Shown here in pieces: positions 55,401 through 64,000 of a stretch of DNA of 64,000 nt. Both the position numbers and the translations under genes were made by a program. How positions within the stretch are numbered: position 1 is the stretch's first letter; each line of letters begins with the position of its first letter. The notes beneath the pieces are model-generated. The model searched no databases. It saw only the letters and a program-made list of their open reading frames with translations, and was not told the DNA's origin. The DNA is from Conus ventricosus. Lineage: Eukaryota; Mollusca; Gastropoda; Neogastropoda; Conidae. Location: NCBI GenBank assembly GCA_018398815.1, contig CM031628.1, positions 10,300,870-10,364,869 on the forward strand, written 5' to 3'.

Positions 55401-56496
55401 AGCCAAGAGATAGTTAAGAAATCTCTGAAGATCGTGTGGTAGGATATTACGTTGCTGTAGAAATTCATCTGTTGGTGCCATGGCAAACTTTCTGATTTCT
55501 CGAAGGCCTCTGTAATTACTGTCCATAGATATAGGGCAACACCTTTCAGCATGTCGGTTGAACCAAGCTCGTACACGAGAATGACAACTCTGTCAGTTTT
55601 CATTTCTGAACTGTACACAAGCAAAGACTGAAACTCCCACCTTTTCTGTGAGGTGAAGCAAATGACAATCTGTGCCCGTATGTCTCACTCTTCTCCAACT
55701 TCCGCCTTAGCTTTTCAGCCCTGTAATGTGTATTTGGGTGGTCTGTCTCGTTTAAGGCAGAGATATATTATCACACAGGTCTGACAGTCTCAATAATTAT
55801 CTTCTGCTGCTGAAACACCTCTCTTTCAATTCTTAAACAGACTCTGTCAAATGCTGTCTTGTGTGACTTTTCCAGGTTTTCCTGATCTCTCTTTGACGCA
55901 CCGTCTTTACTCTGCCATGCTGCAGGATCTCCGACATACTTCTTACGACAGGAAGGGTGATACTGTGCTTCACAGGCAAACACGTCAAATTCTCTGTTTC
56001 TGCACAATAGTTTCTCGTCTTTTTTGTGCTCAGCAACTTTAAGAACTGTGCTCCATCCTTCACGTTCAAACTTGGATGTAGGTTCAGTTGTCCTCTTTGT
56101 GACAAAATATGCAGTCTGGTTTGAAGATAATTGTTTCCACTGAGTCAGAAGAACGCCTAGCCTGTCTTTGCTCTAGAGGTATTGTTTGTGATTCTGAAGA
56201 CGATTCCAGTCAATCAAGTTTTTTTTTTAGTGAACCTTTGGTAACAGTCACGATGGTAGCCGTACTCTGGCCGTAAATCATCTGGAACGCAGTTGCAAGC
56301 CTCTTCCATCCAATATGGAGAATCCAGTTGGCTGCGATCGTCTTTTCTTGCAAATGTCTTGAAGTTTTATCAGTTTATTCTGAGGTCCTTTACAGTCAGA
56401 GAGGTGAACAAATGATCTCTTGCTAGAATCGCTGAAATAAATGACACACACTTCATCAACAGGGCTGTCTTCATGTTTTCGCTTTCTTGCCGCCAT
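55400..56496 (-). pseudogene. N-terminal part of the uncharacterised FEN1-like family (copy 2)
   Basis: ATG at 56,496 (minus strand). The first frame encodes MAARKRKHEDSPVDEV and SFVHLSDCKGPQNKLIKLQD. After a one-base change it continues with MEEACNCVPDDLRPEYGYHR and DCYQRFT (about 56,310-56,225). A second conserved block at 56,007-55,771 has FACEAQYHPSCRKKYVGDP and a helical SHKTAFDRVC, aligning with EAHCHESCRKDYV and AHERAFEYMC of copy 1 near 7,210-7,340. The third block (55,560-55,400) ends in ALYLWTVITEAFEKSESLPW, matching the region before WPPSAEYL in copy 1. The rest, including the nuclease-like part, is missing, so this copy is truncated. N-terminal Cys/His pairs suggest a zinc-binding module. 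Confidence 0.7.
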
Positions 56497-56499
56497 GTT

Positions 56500-57313
56500 C
56501 AGTTGATCATTACACCAGATGATTTATTTACCTGCATACACAAAAACAAACACAACAAAGAACATTAGGAATACAAATCAAACCATTGTTTGGTTAAGAT
56601 GCAAATGGATGCGATTTCCAAGTAGTAGTGCTACTATTATACATGTACATATATAATGTAGAAAATTCGTTATTTATTGAAAATAATCGCAACATCTAGA
56701 ACAGCAAATTCTTTCATATTACTATTATTAGTGTTGTATTTCACTACAATATATTCATTTTATTTTACAACGATGCTTGTAGCAAATAACAGCAATTTTG
56801 TTCTGTTTAAAACGTGTTGTGTCGTTTTTGTCGAAATCGCATATTTAGGGGGTATAGGAGATATATTTAATTTTGTACCTATAAAAAACGAGACTAGGAA
56901 GCCCTATTTGGGCCTTAATGACCCAAAGGCATTGTTGTGTATGAAAACAACCCACCAAAAGCCCTGCTTTCTATTATTTTCAATGTATAGCAGATGACAT
57001 TCAGTCCGTATTGTGAAAATGACGGTTTCAGTAGATACATCCCTGAAGCCAAGATATACTATTTTGGACTACACAAAAGGCTTTTTAAAGACAGCAAGTC
57101 ATTGACTTAGTTACAAAAGTAACAGAAACATGGATTTCTGATCATTCACATGAGCTACATTTGATTGAAATTGATAATTGTGGTCAGCATACAAGGGGGT
57201 AACCCTTAAATCAAGGGCCATAACTCAGTCCAAATAAGTTATTTTCTTGGGAACAACCAGAAACGTTTCAGTGGTCCCTAAAGTACATTGTGGATTCACT
57301 TAGGTTGAGTCCT

Positions 57314-57344
<31 letters not shown>

Positions 57345-58925
57345 CTACATGGTGACCATGGTTTTGCTTGGCACCTAAAAGATATTTTACCTGCCAGAAA
57401 TGTGATGCTGCCAGCACAGTACCAAACCAGCAGTCTTATTCTGATGGGTTTCATTCCTGTGGTACCACAATAACGTTCCCCTTCCCCACCCATTGCTTCA
57501 TCTCCTCCCCTCCACTGCTGTTCCTATCTCACTCTCACCTACTTTCTTCAATCACCTACAAATAAGACAGCAGCAGTGCCCTGACCCTGACAGCAGGCAG
57601 TAGATTACACGGCTACCATGTGTAGCACCCAATAGAGATGTCCCTCTCCCTTCCCCTCCTCATGAACTCACACCTCACTCACATTTTACCCTCTTCCTCA
57701 CCTCCCCTCGCCTCACCCCTTCACCATTTTACCCTTCTGAATCCCCCCCCCCCCCCCCCACCTGCCCTCCCCATATCATTCTCGGTTTCATATTCTTAAA
57801 ACCTCTTGTTTTATTGCCCACATATTTTCAAAAACTGCATCTTTAACAATGTTGAACACATGACACTTTTTCTCACGTAATATGGGCGTCGTGTTTTTTT
57901 ACTTCAAACTTTCCCAGGAATAGAGACGATCCTGTACTATATTGGCAACAACAAGAAATGCATCACGTATTCAGTTTTTGATAAAGATTTGGGCCAGTGG
58001 ACATTAGTAGGGTTGTTTGATTTTTAATCTGATTGTTGCTTCACTTGCTTAGTCCATCATAAATCATAAATCTATGTGTCTTACTTATCTATGTTTGAGA
58101 AACTTTATCTATAAATGGTCTAGTTTGGTTTGTTATGTTGAAATGCGTCCATATCTTTCTTCACCTCTGCCTGGAGACGTCACATTGAATGGTTCAATCC
58201 TCACAAAACGTAACTTAATATTTAGCACTTTATTTGGATATAACATAGTTAAGCATATCCTTTATCTGCGTTTAAAGCAACCATCGTAAATGATCAAAAG
58301 TTTAATGGATTCAGTTGTGACATGAAACTTATTTCTCAAAATGTTCATCTCAGATTTATGGCCACTACGAATCAGTTACATCGTACCAGTCAAATAGCTG
58401 GAAAGATCTACTCATTGTCATTCTGCTGAGTTTGATCACTCTGATTCTTGTACTTGCTTAGAAAATTTCAACGTGAAAGATTACCATGGACACGCATACA
58501 CACGCGCATCTACAGGCACACGCACACACATACCTAGCTTCAGTTCCATCAAGGAGGTGTTATTGCGTGCAGACTAGTCCATATATGTTACACCTGATCC
58601 ACTACGTTTTAAGACCACACTGCACACTATTTAAAGCTAAAGGATAGATAAATTAATGACTAAAATGAGAAAATTTAAGAAGAGGGTCTCATGTCTACAA
58701 CCTAGCAGATGTCTGACCAGCATAATCCAACGCGCTGGTTAGACGTGATCACACTCACAGACAGCCACAACGACCTTCCTGGCTAAAAAACAAACAAAAA
58801 CAAAACAAACAAACAAACAAAAAAAAAACAACCAAACAAACAAACAAACAAAAAGAAAAAAAAACACAGGTGTATGATTACGAAATAAATATTTTTCACT
58901 ACAATCTGATGAAGAAATGGAGATG
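56500..58925. other. No gene recognised; poly(G) at 57,314-57,344, poly(C) near 57,745-57,759
   Basis: About 31 consecutive G residues and a later C run are the only clear features. An (A)n/(CAAA)n-rich stretch lies at 58,785-58,865. Confidence 0.4.
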
Positions 58926-58929
58926 AAGC

Positions 58930-61640
58930 GTGATGTCTACCGCTGTTATTTCATCATCATGATGGATAAAACAGTACTCTACTGAAACATCTGCGGACTG
59001 TTCAAACTTCCAGGAACTGCTGTTTCTGTGTCATAACCTTGAGCCAATTGTCAAAGCTCTGCGGGAAACAAACATTCAAAACCAGAAGACCTTCCTTTTT
59101 CTGACCATGAGAAACTCTTCTAAACAAGCAAACCCATTGCTCTTAGAACGGCATGTAGGGATATTCTCAATGTCTCTGTTGTTCTGCCCTGTTGATCTAA
59201 ATACCTCTTTACAAGATTTACTTGACAAAATAATCCTACACAAAACTTTTAACTGTTTGTTCTTTATATCTCTAACAACATCTGCGTTTGTCAGTTGAAT
59301 ATAGTTGGTCAACCCAGTTGAAGAACTTTCTCAAACTGTTTTGATACTGGACATTTTAATGGGCACAGTCCTCTTTTGGGTACTGTAGATACTTTGTCCA
59401 GGGTTCTCCTTTGGAAGATGTCTTCTCTTCTCAGGGCCATACCGGTGTTGTCCGAGTTATAGGTCCCCAGCATACCTCCATATCTTTCTTGGTACACTCG
59501 TGCATTGGTTGTTTTAGACTACTAGTAGTCTTCACAGAACTATTTGCATGGAAATAACTATTTTCGAATTGTTTTAAAACTCTAAACAAAAGAACGGTGC
59601 CTTTATGATTTCCATTTCTAACAGTTGAAACGTCTCAAGAAACTGTCTGTATTTTTGTCTGAAAGTCAGTCTTATCGGGCTTAAAGGATACTCCCTGCTC
59701 TCTTTCTAGAAAGCTCTCATTATTCAGATTTCCAAATCTAGAAAACACTCGACCAGTCCTACGTATCATCGTCCAATAGCTCTGACCAGTAAGCTTCAAT
59801 CTTGTAAATTAACAGACAAGAAGGTCAACTCTCGATAGTGGAAGCTGGAAACTGATGGCCTTTGGCCAAAGACCAGTATTGTTTCCATAAGCACAAGAAC
59901 AATTCTATAGATTTCCATTTTGAAATCACTATCTGCAACACATTTATGAACAATCAACATGTAGCTTTTCTGGCCTAGCGACAGCGTATAACACCATGTG
60001 GAAAATGTACTATTGTTGATTATATATCCTAGGTTTTCAGAGCCAGTTTCCCTCTATATAACGGACATGTTCAACAACAAAAACCTAAATGTATCCACTT
60101 TCACATCTCTTTACAAAATTCTGATGACTCCCAAATTCGTCTGGATGAATCATCCATTCTAACTGTTGGGAATTTTGTCGACCAAAACCTCAGCTTCAAA
60201 GGTTTCACTCAGAATTTCCTTTTTTTTCTTTTCTTTTTTTCAGAAAGAACACACAACACACACACACATGAATATGGGGGTACTGATAAGGAAGCTCCTC
60301 TCCATCTTAACATGGCTCTGATTTTCTCTACACAAGGTGACTACTGTGTCATGGGTAGTTCTGTAAAATTCTCTTACCACAGAACTGTGGATCCTATACA
60401 CAATAAAGGGATGTGACTCTGTGAGCATTTTGCACTGCTTATAATAGTGCACATGTAGACGCCATGAAGCATCCCTCTCCAATCGTCTAAAATATTCTCT
60501 GAACTTGTGTCTAAACCTCTTCTCTGAATCCCCCAATCCCTGCTTACGAATGTGTACTGCAACCAAAATTCACGAGAGATTTTGAGGAAAATCCCAGAGC
60601 AATTCTGCCCCTTGGAATCTGTTTACCTTCCAACGCAGATATCGACCCTGAAGTGGTGTGAGACTAGTCCAAATTTCTAGACAATTCACTACGGACTTTC
60701 CACACTGCAATTGGCTTTGTTCTTGCCTCCTACGAAAGACACCATCAGTTCTCTGACAAACGAGGCACTTTGCTGAATCTTATCCTAGAATTCCATCCTT
60801 TCAGAGGATTTTACTTATGGCTCCAAAGCTAAAAAGAATCTGTTTTTTTGCTTCTTTCTCAACCTTTCCATCTCAGAAAGTTCAAGAGAATTTCCTTCAG
60901 TCTGCTCCATCTACATTGCTGATCTCACAGCATTGGTTCTGACATTTCAAGCAGTCTCTAAATCAAATCATAAACAATTTATCATTCTGTCTGACTTCCG
61001 TTTTGCTTTGGTACTGGCTATAATCTTAAGCATTATCAACTGGAGATTTAAAAAATATATACCTCTAAAATCTCATGGTTACAACGTAGTTTTTACTTGG
61101 GTTCCCAGTCTTGTAGGCATTTGATTCAATGAGGTGGCTGATCAACTTGCCAAGAATGCCACAAATAAAGACTGGAGTAAGGTTTCTATTCCTCACACCA
61201 ATATTAAATCCAAATCTTAGATTTATGTCAAAGTCTGACAAGAGGACTTGATCACCAGAGCAGATAATAAAAGCTCAAATCCGAAGTAAACTTACAGAAA
61301 TTGTACCATTTCCCTCTAGTGGCCATAAAAAAGAAATAGTTTTGTGTCGATTGCACACAGGCCGGTCTTTTTTAAACCTTCCCATATCTTACGTAAGATG
61401 AAGACGCTCTGTGGTGCATTCCCTGTGACGTACCACCCACTATAAAACACGTCCTTCTGAAGTGTTGGGATTTCCATGACACAAGACACAAACACATTAC
61501 AGTAGACTTCATGAAAATCCTGCTCTAAGATGTTCCACCAGGTGTAACATTTTAATTCCTAAAAGATAGATATTTTTCGTCTGACAAATGATTTTGTAAA
61601 CATATATTCAAAAGCACTTTCAGCGTGCTTAAGAAAATAT
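58930..61640 (+). mobile_element. LINE-G: Jockey-like LINE with RNase H domain, heavily decayed
   Basis: RT remnants are visible from about 59,740 (a RPVL step near 59,865, an AYNTMWK step near 59,985 where the family has KAYDTTW). The best part is the RNase H domain: ADLTALVLTFQAVSKSNHKQF at 60,922-60,984, IILSDFRFAL at 60,981-61,010 (the second carboxylate step), YNVVFTWVPSLVGI at 61,080-61,122, and NEVADQLAKNATN at 61,128-61,166. The order E-LTAL...SD-F/S...W-V-P-S...N-E-x-A-D is that of RNase H1-type domains at the C-terminus of Jockey/I-group LINEs. It ends near 61,640. There are many stops and the copy is old. Confidence 0.7.
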
Positions 61641-62150
61641 GTTTTAATAGGTTGACAACACGAATATAGCATCTTGCTGTCAGCTGGGCATGGAATGAAA
61701 TGAAATACAAATCATCATACATATGGACTTAAAGTTGTCACAATATATCAAGCGCATCATGCTGGTGTTACTATTCAGCACGTCACTTTTTGTTATGAGT
61801 TGATAAACCCTTTCTTGATGAAAGTGTGCCAGTCACAGACACAAGGAGAATTGATGGCTTTGAATTTTAGATTTGTTATCAGTTGTTCCTCTTAGTCAAT
61901 TAAGTATTATCTTCTACAAAGTCCATTGAGTGACATCATGTAATTGTACATTAGATCGCTTCAGGTGTGCAATTGTGATTAACCCCTGCAGTTTTTCCTT
62001 TTAACCCCTGCCCACTCTCCAATTATCTCCCCTCCCTCTCCCCACCTTTTCTGTTTTCTGCTAATCATCACAATGTAATACAAAAATAACCTTAATTAAA
62101 TGTCTACAATTATTTTTGTCTATGATGGCATATTAAACAGAATTTCGTCC
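61641..62150. other. No gene recognised
   Basis: AT-rich single-copy-looking sequence. Confidence 0.4.
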
Positions 62151-62269
62151 CGCCACTACCACCACGACCACCACCACCACTACTACTACTACTACTATTA
62201 CGACGACGACGACGACATTGCCGACTTCTACTGCTGCTGCTGCTGCTGCCACTACTACTACTATTACTA

Positions 62270-62309
<40 letters not shown>

Positions 62310-62690
62310 AACTTCTTGCACTGATGCTGGTGCTGGTGCTGCTACTACTACTGCTACTGTTACTACTACTCCTACCACTACCACTACTACTGCTGCTGCT
62401 GCTGCTTCTACAACTATCACTATACTGCTACATCTACCGCTGCTGCTGCTCCTCCTCCTCTTGCTGCTGCTGCTACTGCTGCTGCTGCTGCTGCTGCAAC
62501 GATCACTACTACTGCTACATCTACCACTGCTGGTGGTGCTTCTGCTATTGTTGTTGCTGCTCCTTACTCTCACGCAGTGCCAAAAAAATTGCTGCTATCG
62601 TAATTGTTGCTGCTGCCATTGCTACTGCTGTTGCTACTTCTGCTGGAACTACTATCCATCGCTGCTGCTGCTGCTGCCACCATATACAAT
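62150..62690. repeat. Trinucleotide-rich region (CTG/CTA/ACC, imperfect)
   Basis: About 540 bp dominated by GCT, TAC and ACC triplets in mixed order. All six frames are artefactually open (poly-Ala, poly-Leu, poly-Cys, poly-Val). The mixture suggests a once pure repeat that diverged. Confidence 0.9.
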
Positions 62691-62803
62691 CATACCCACA
62701 TACATGCGTGTACATGTATGAGTGCACGTGAGCACATAAATGCACACACAAGCGCGCGCTCGAGTGTGCACAGAGTTTGCATGCACATGCTCATGTGTTG
62801 CAG

Positions 62804-62871
62804 GTACAGAAGTCTTTTACAGTGGGGTGATCGCACAATTGCTTATTTTATGCCCATTTCTGCATCAAAAG
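62804..62871 (+). CDS. Receptor gene 2: 68-nt C-type lectin exon
   Basis: The acceptor TGTGTTGCAG ends at 62,803, and the donor AAG|GTAGGT is at 62,872. The exon starts with one base that completes the AA left by the exon ending at 52,231, restoring Lys, and then encodes YRSLLQWGDRTIAYFMPISA. The phase match and the W-x-D-R/G-x-x-x-x-Y pattern fit the middle of a C-type lectin domain, following VYVGLTNS in the previous exon. The intervening intron is 10.6 kb and full of LINE debris. The later lectin, LDLa, LRR and 7TM exons must lie outside the window. Confidence 0.7.
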
Positions 62872-63375
62872 GTAGGTTTTTGTTGTCGTTAGCATCAGTA
62901 TGTTTCTGACATCACTGTGTGACAACAAATGTGAAACTGATCAAACATAATCGGATCACAAAGTCAGACTTGTCTTTATGGTCCCAAATGCTCATTCAAA
63001 ATCTGATGCACATAAACATACTTAAGCCGCAATACTCATAATCCAATGCACTACAAGCTTTTCCACAAATTATATGGAGGTTAAAGGTCACACACACGTG
63101 ACATCCACTTCTCACAATACTGGGATACGCCCCCCTCATTAACACAGTCGTTGAATATTTCAGAGGCAATCGTTGCACATGTCCATCATCCTACACACAG
63201 CATCACCCATGTCAAACATATGGGCCACTGGTGATCGCAGGGTGACAACGTCACAATGCGAGGCATGGATTGTTTTTCATTGATACCCAGGGGATTCTCT
63301 GCCCATTTGGCATCAAAACCCACAGACAACGCATCAGCCAGTTCTCGCAGCATGCACTCACGTACACGCTTGCGT

Positions 63376-63376
<1 letters not shown>

Positions 63377-63441
<65 letters not shown>
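63377..63441. repeat. (AC)n microsatellite
   Basis: About 65 bp of AC. Confidence 0.95.
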
Positions 63442-63443
<2 letters not shown>

Positions 63444-63646
63444 TCGCAGCGTTACGGCACTGTGGATGGTATAGTGCAATGGCTCCGTTTACATATGTCT
63501 AACGGCCATTATATTTTGCGACTGTGTTGTTATGATGTTTTTAGGACACCAACCACCATTCCCCACTCTCCAGCTTTTCTTCCCAGAGAAATAGAGCAAA
63601 AGAGTGAATAAGGAAACAAAATCATAATTGAATCAAAGAATATTTG

Positions 63647-63647
<1 letters not shown>

Positions 63648-63708
<61 letters not shown>

Positions 63709-63715
63709 ATGATGA
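63648..63715. repeat. (GAT)n microsatellite
   Basis: About 22 GAT triplets. The His-rich minus-strand frame is an artefact. Confidence 0.95.
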
Positions 63716-63824
63716 TGACGACTGATGATGATGGATGAAACAACACACAGCACAATACTCTCTGTACGGGGACTAGACACCACACATACAAGCATATAAT
63801 ATATAGGCCTACTACTTAGCCACC

Positions 63825-64000
63825 GGCGTTTTTTTTCTCTCCACTCCGCAGCGCCCAGAGGACCGATAAGCGTCACCAGACTCACGACGTCGCAGACGAT
63901 GACAGCAATGTCCACAAGAGCCGAAACGATGGCACGCAGATTCTGAAGACAACGGCACGACAGAGAACACAACCCGTCCCAAAACAATGTCCCAGCGCAG
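63825..64000 (-). other. GC-richer, possibly coding minus-strand sequence at the window edge
   Basis: The last ~175 bases are more GC-rich than their surroundings and open on the minus strand (for example MFWDGLCSLSCRCLQN, then a hydrophobic stretch IVSALVDIAVIVCDVVSLVT). It might be the start of an exon of another gene or of a GC-rich element. It is too short to identify. Confidence 0.2.

Noticed and set aside
56677..56997. 106-codon hydrophobic + strand frame
   Set aside because: AT-rich chance frame with no domain, no conserved motif and no splice context.
62133..62751. Poly-Ala, poly-Leu, poly-Cys and poly-Val frames
   Set aside because: All six frames are open because of imperfect CTG/CTA/ACC triplets. 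No start context or domain.

Overview
The window is animal nuclear DNA: no bacterial gene structure, coding parts split into exons with GT/AG borders, very abundant microsatellites, and a large share of decayed transposable elements. Two host genes on the + strand belong to the ectodomain-rich leucine-rich-repeat receptor family known from the snail Lymnaea as GRL101 (CUB, C-type lectin and LDL-receptor class A modules, then leucine-rich repeats, then a rhodopsin-like 7TM). That family is expanded in molluscs, and with the element mix (Penelope, RTE-like, Jockey-like and L1-like LINEs, a pearl/Helitron-like element) a mollusc, most likely a gastropod, is the best guess. No species can be named.

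Host genes. Gene 1 shows only its 3' half: an LDLa-bearing exon near 14.86-15.37 kb and a long terminal exon 28.5-30.59 kb with the last LDLa repeats, the LRRs and the whole 7TM, plus a polyadenylation signal at 30,639. Gene 2 starts about 1.4 kb downstream on the same strand and shows only its 5' half: a CUB-like exon at 32.0-32.5 kb, a CUB exon at 37.17-37.53 kb, a C-type-lectin exon at 51.86-52.23 kb and a 68-nt lectin exon at 62.80-62.87 kb. Its LRR and 7TM part must lie beyond the window. The two genes form a head-to-tail tandem pair of putative adhesion or recognition receptors with introns of up to about 13 kb.

Elements by region. 1-4.2 kb: a wrecked Polinton/Maverick-like element. 6.6-11.3 kb (+) and 55.4-56.5 kb (-): two pseudogene copies of a large uncharacterised invertebrate protein family whose C-terminal part looks like a FEN1/XPG-type PIN nuclease. 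17.9-23.2 kb (-): one LINE broken by a SINE and by a 1.74-kb pearl/Helitron-like element that carries an 11-unit 145-bp satellite. 24.2-24.6 kb: a piggyBac transposase scrap. 26.2-26.9 kb: an RTE-like LINE end. 32.9-37.0 kb (+): a LINE with an 840-bp terminal-inverted-repeat element nested in its reverse transcriptase. 38.2-39.9 kb (-): a Penelope-like element with a GIY-YIG domain and a hammerhead-ribozyme-like fold. 40.6-47.8 kb (+): a full-length L1/Tx1-like LINE with target-site duplications and a poly(A) tail. 47.8-51.6, 54.5-55.1 and 58.9-61.6 kb: further LINE fragments.

A cross-cutting observation is that the youngest element and the gene 1 terminal exon are each broken only by 1-2-base deletions, most of them in short homopolymers. 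Long-read consensus error is therefore as likely as real decay for those breaks. Intron and exon borders were set by eye from reading frame and consensus dinucleotides and are approximate.
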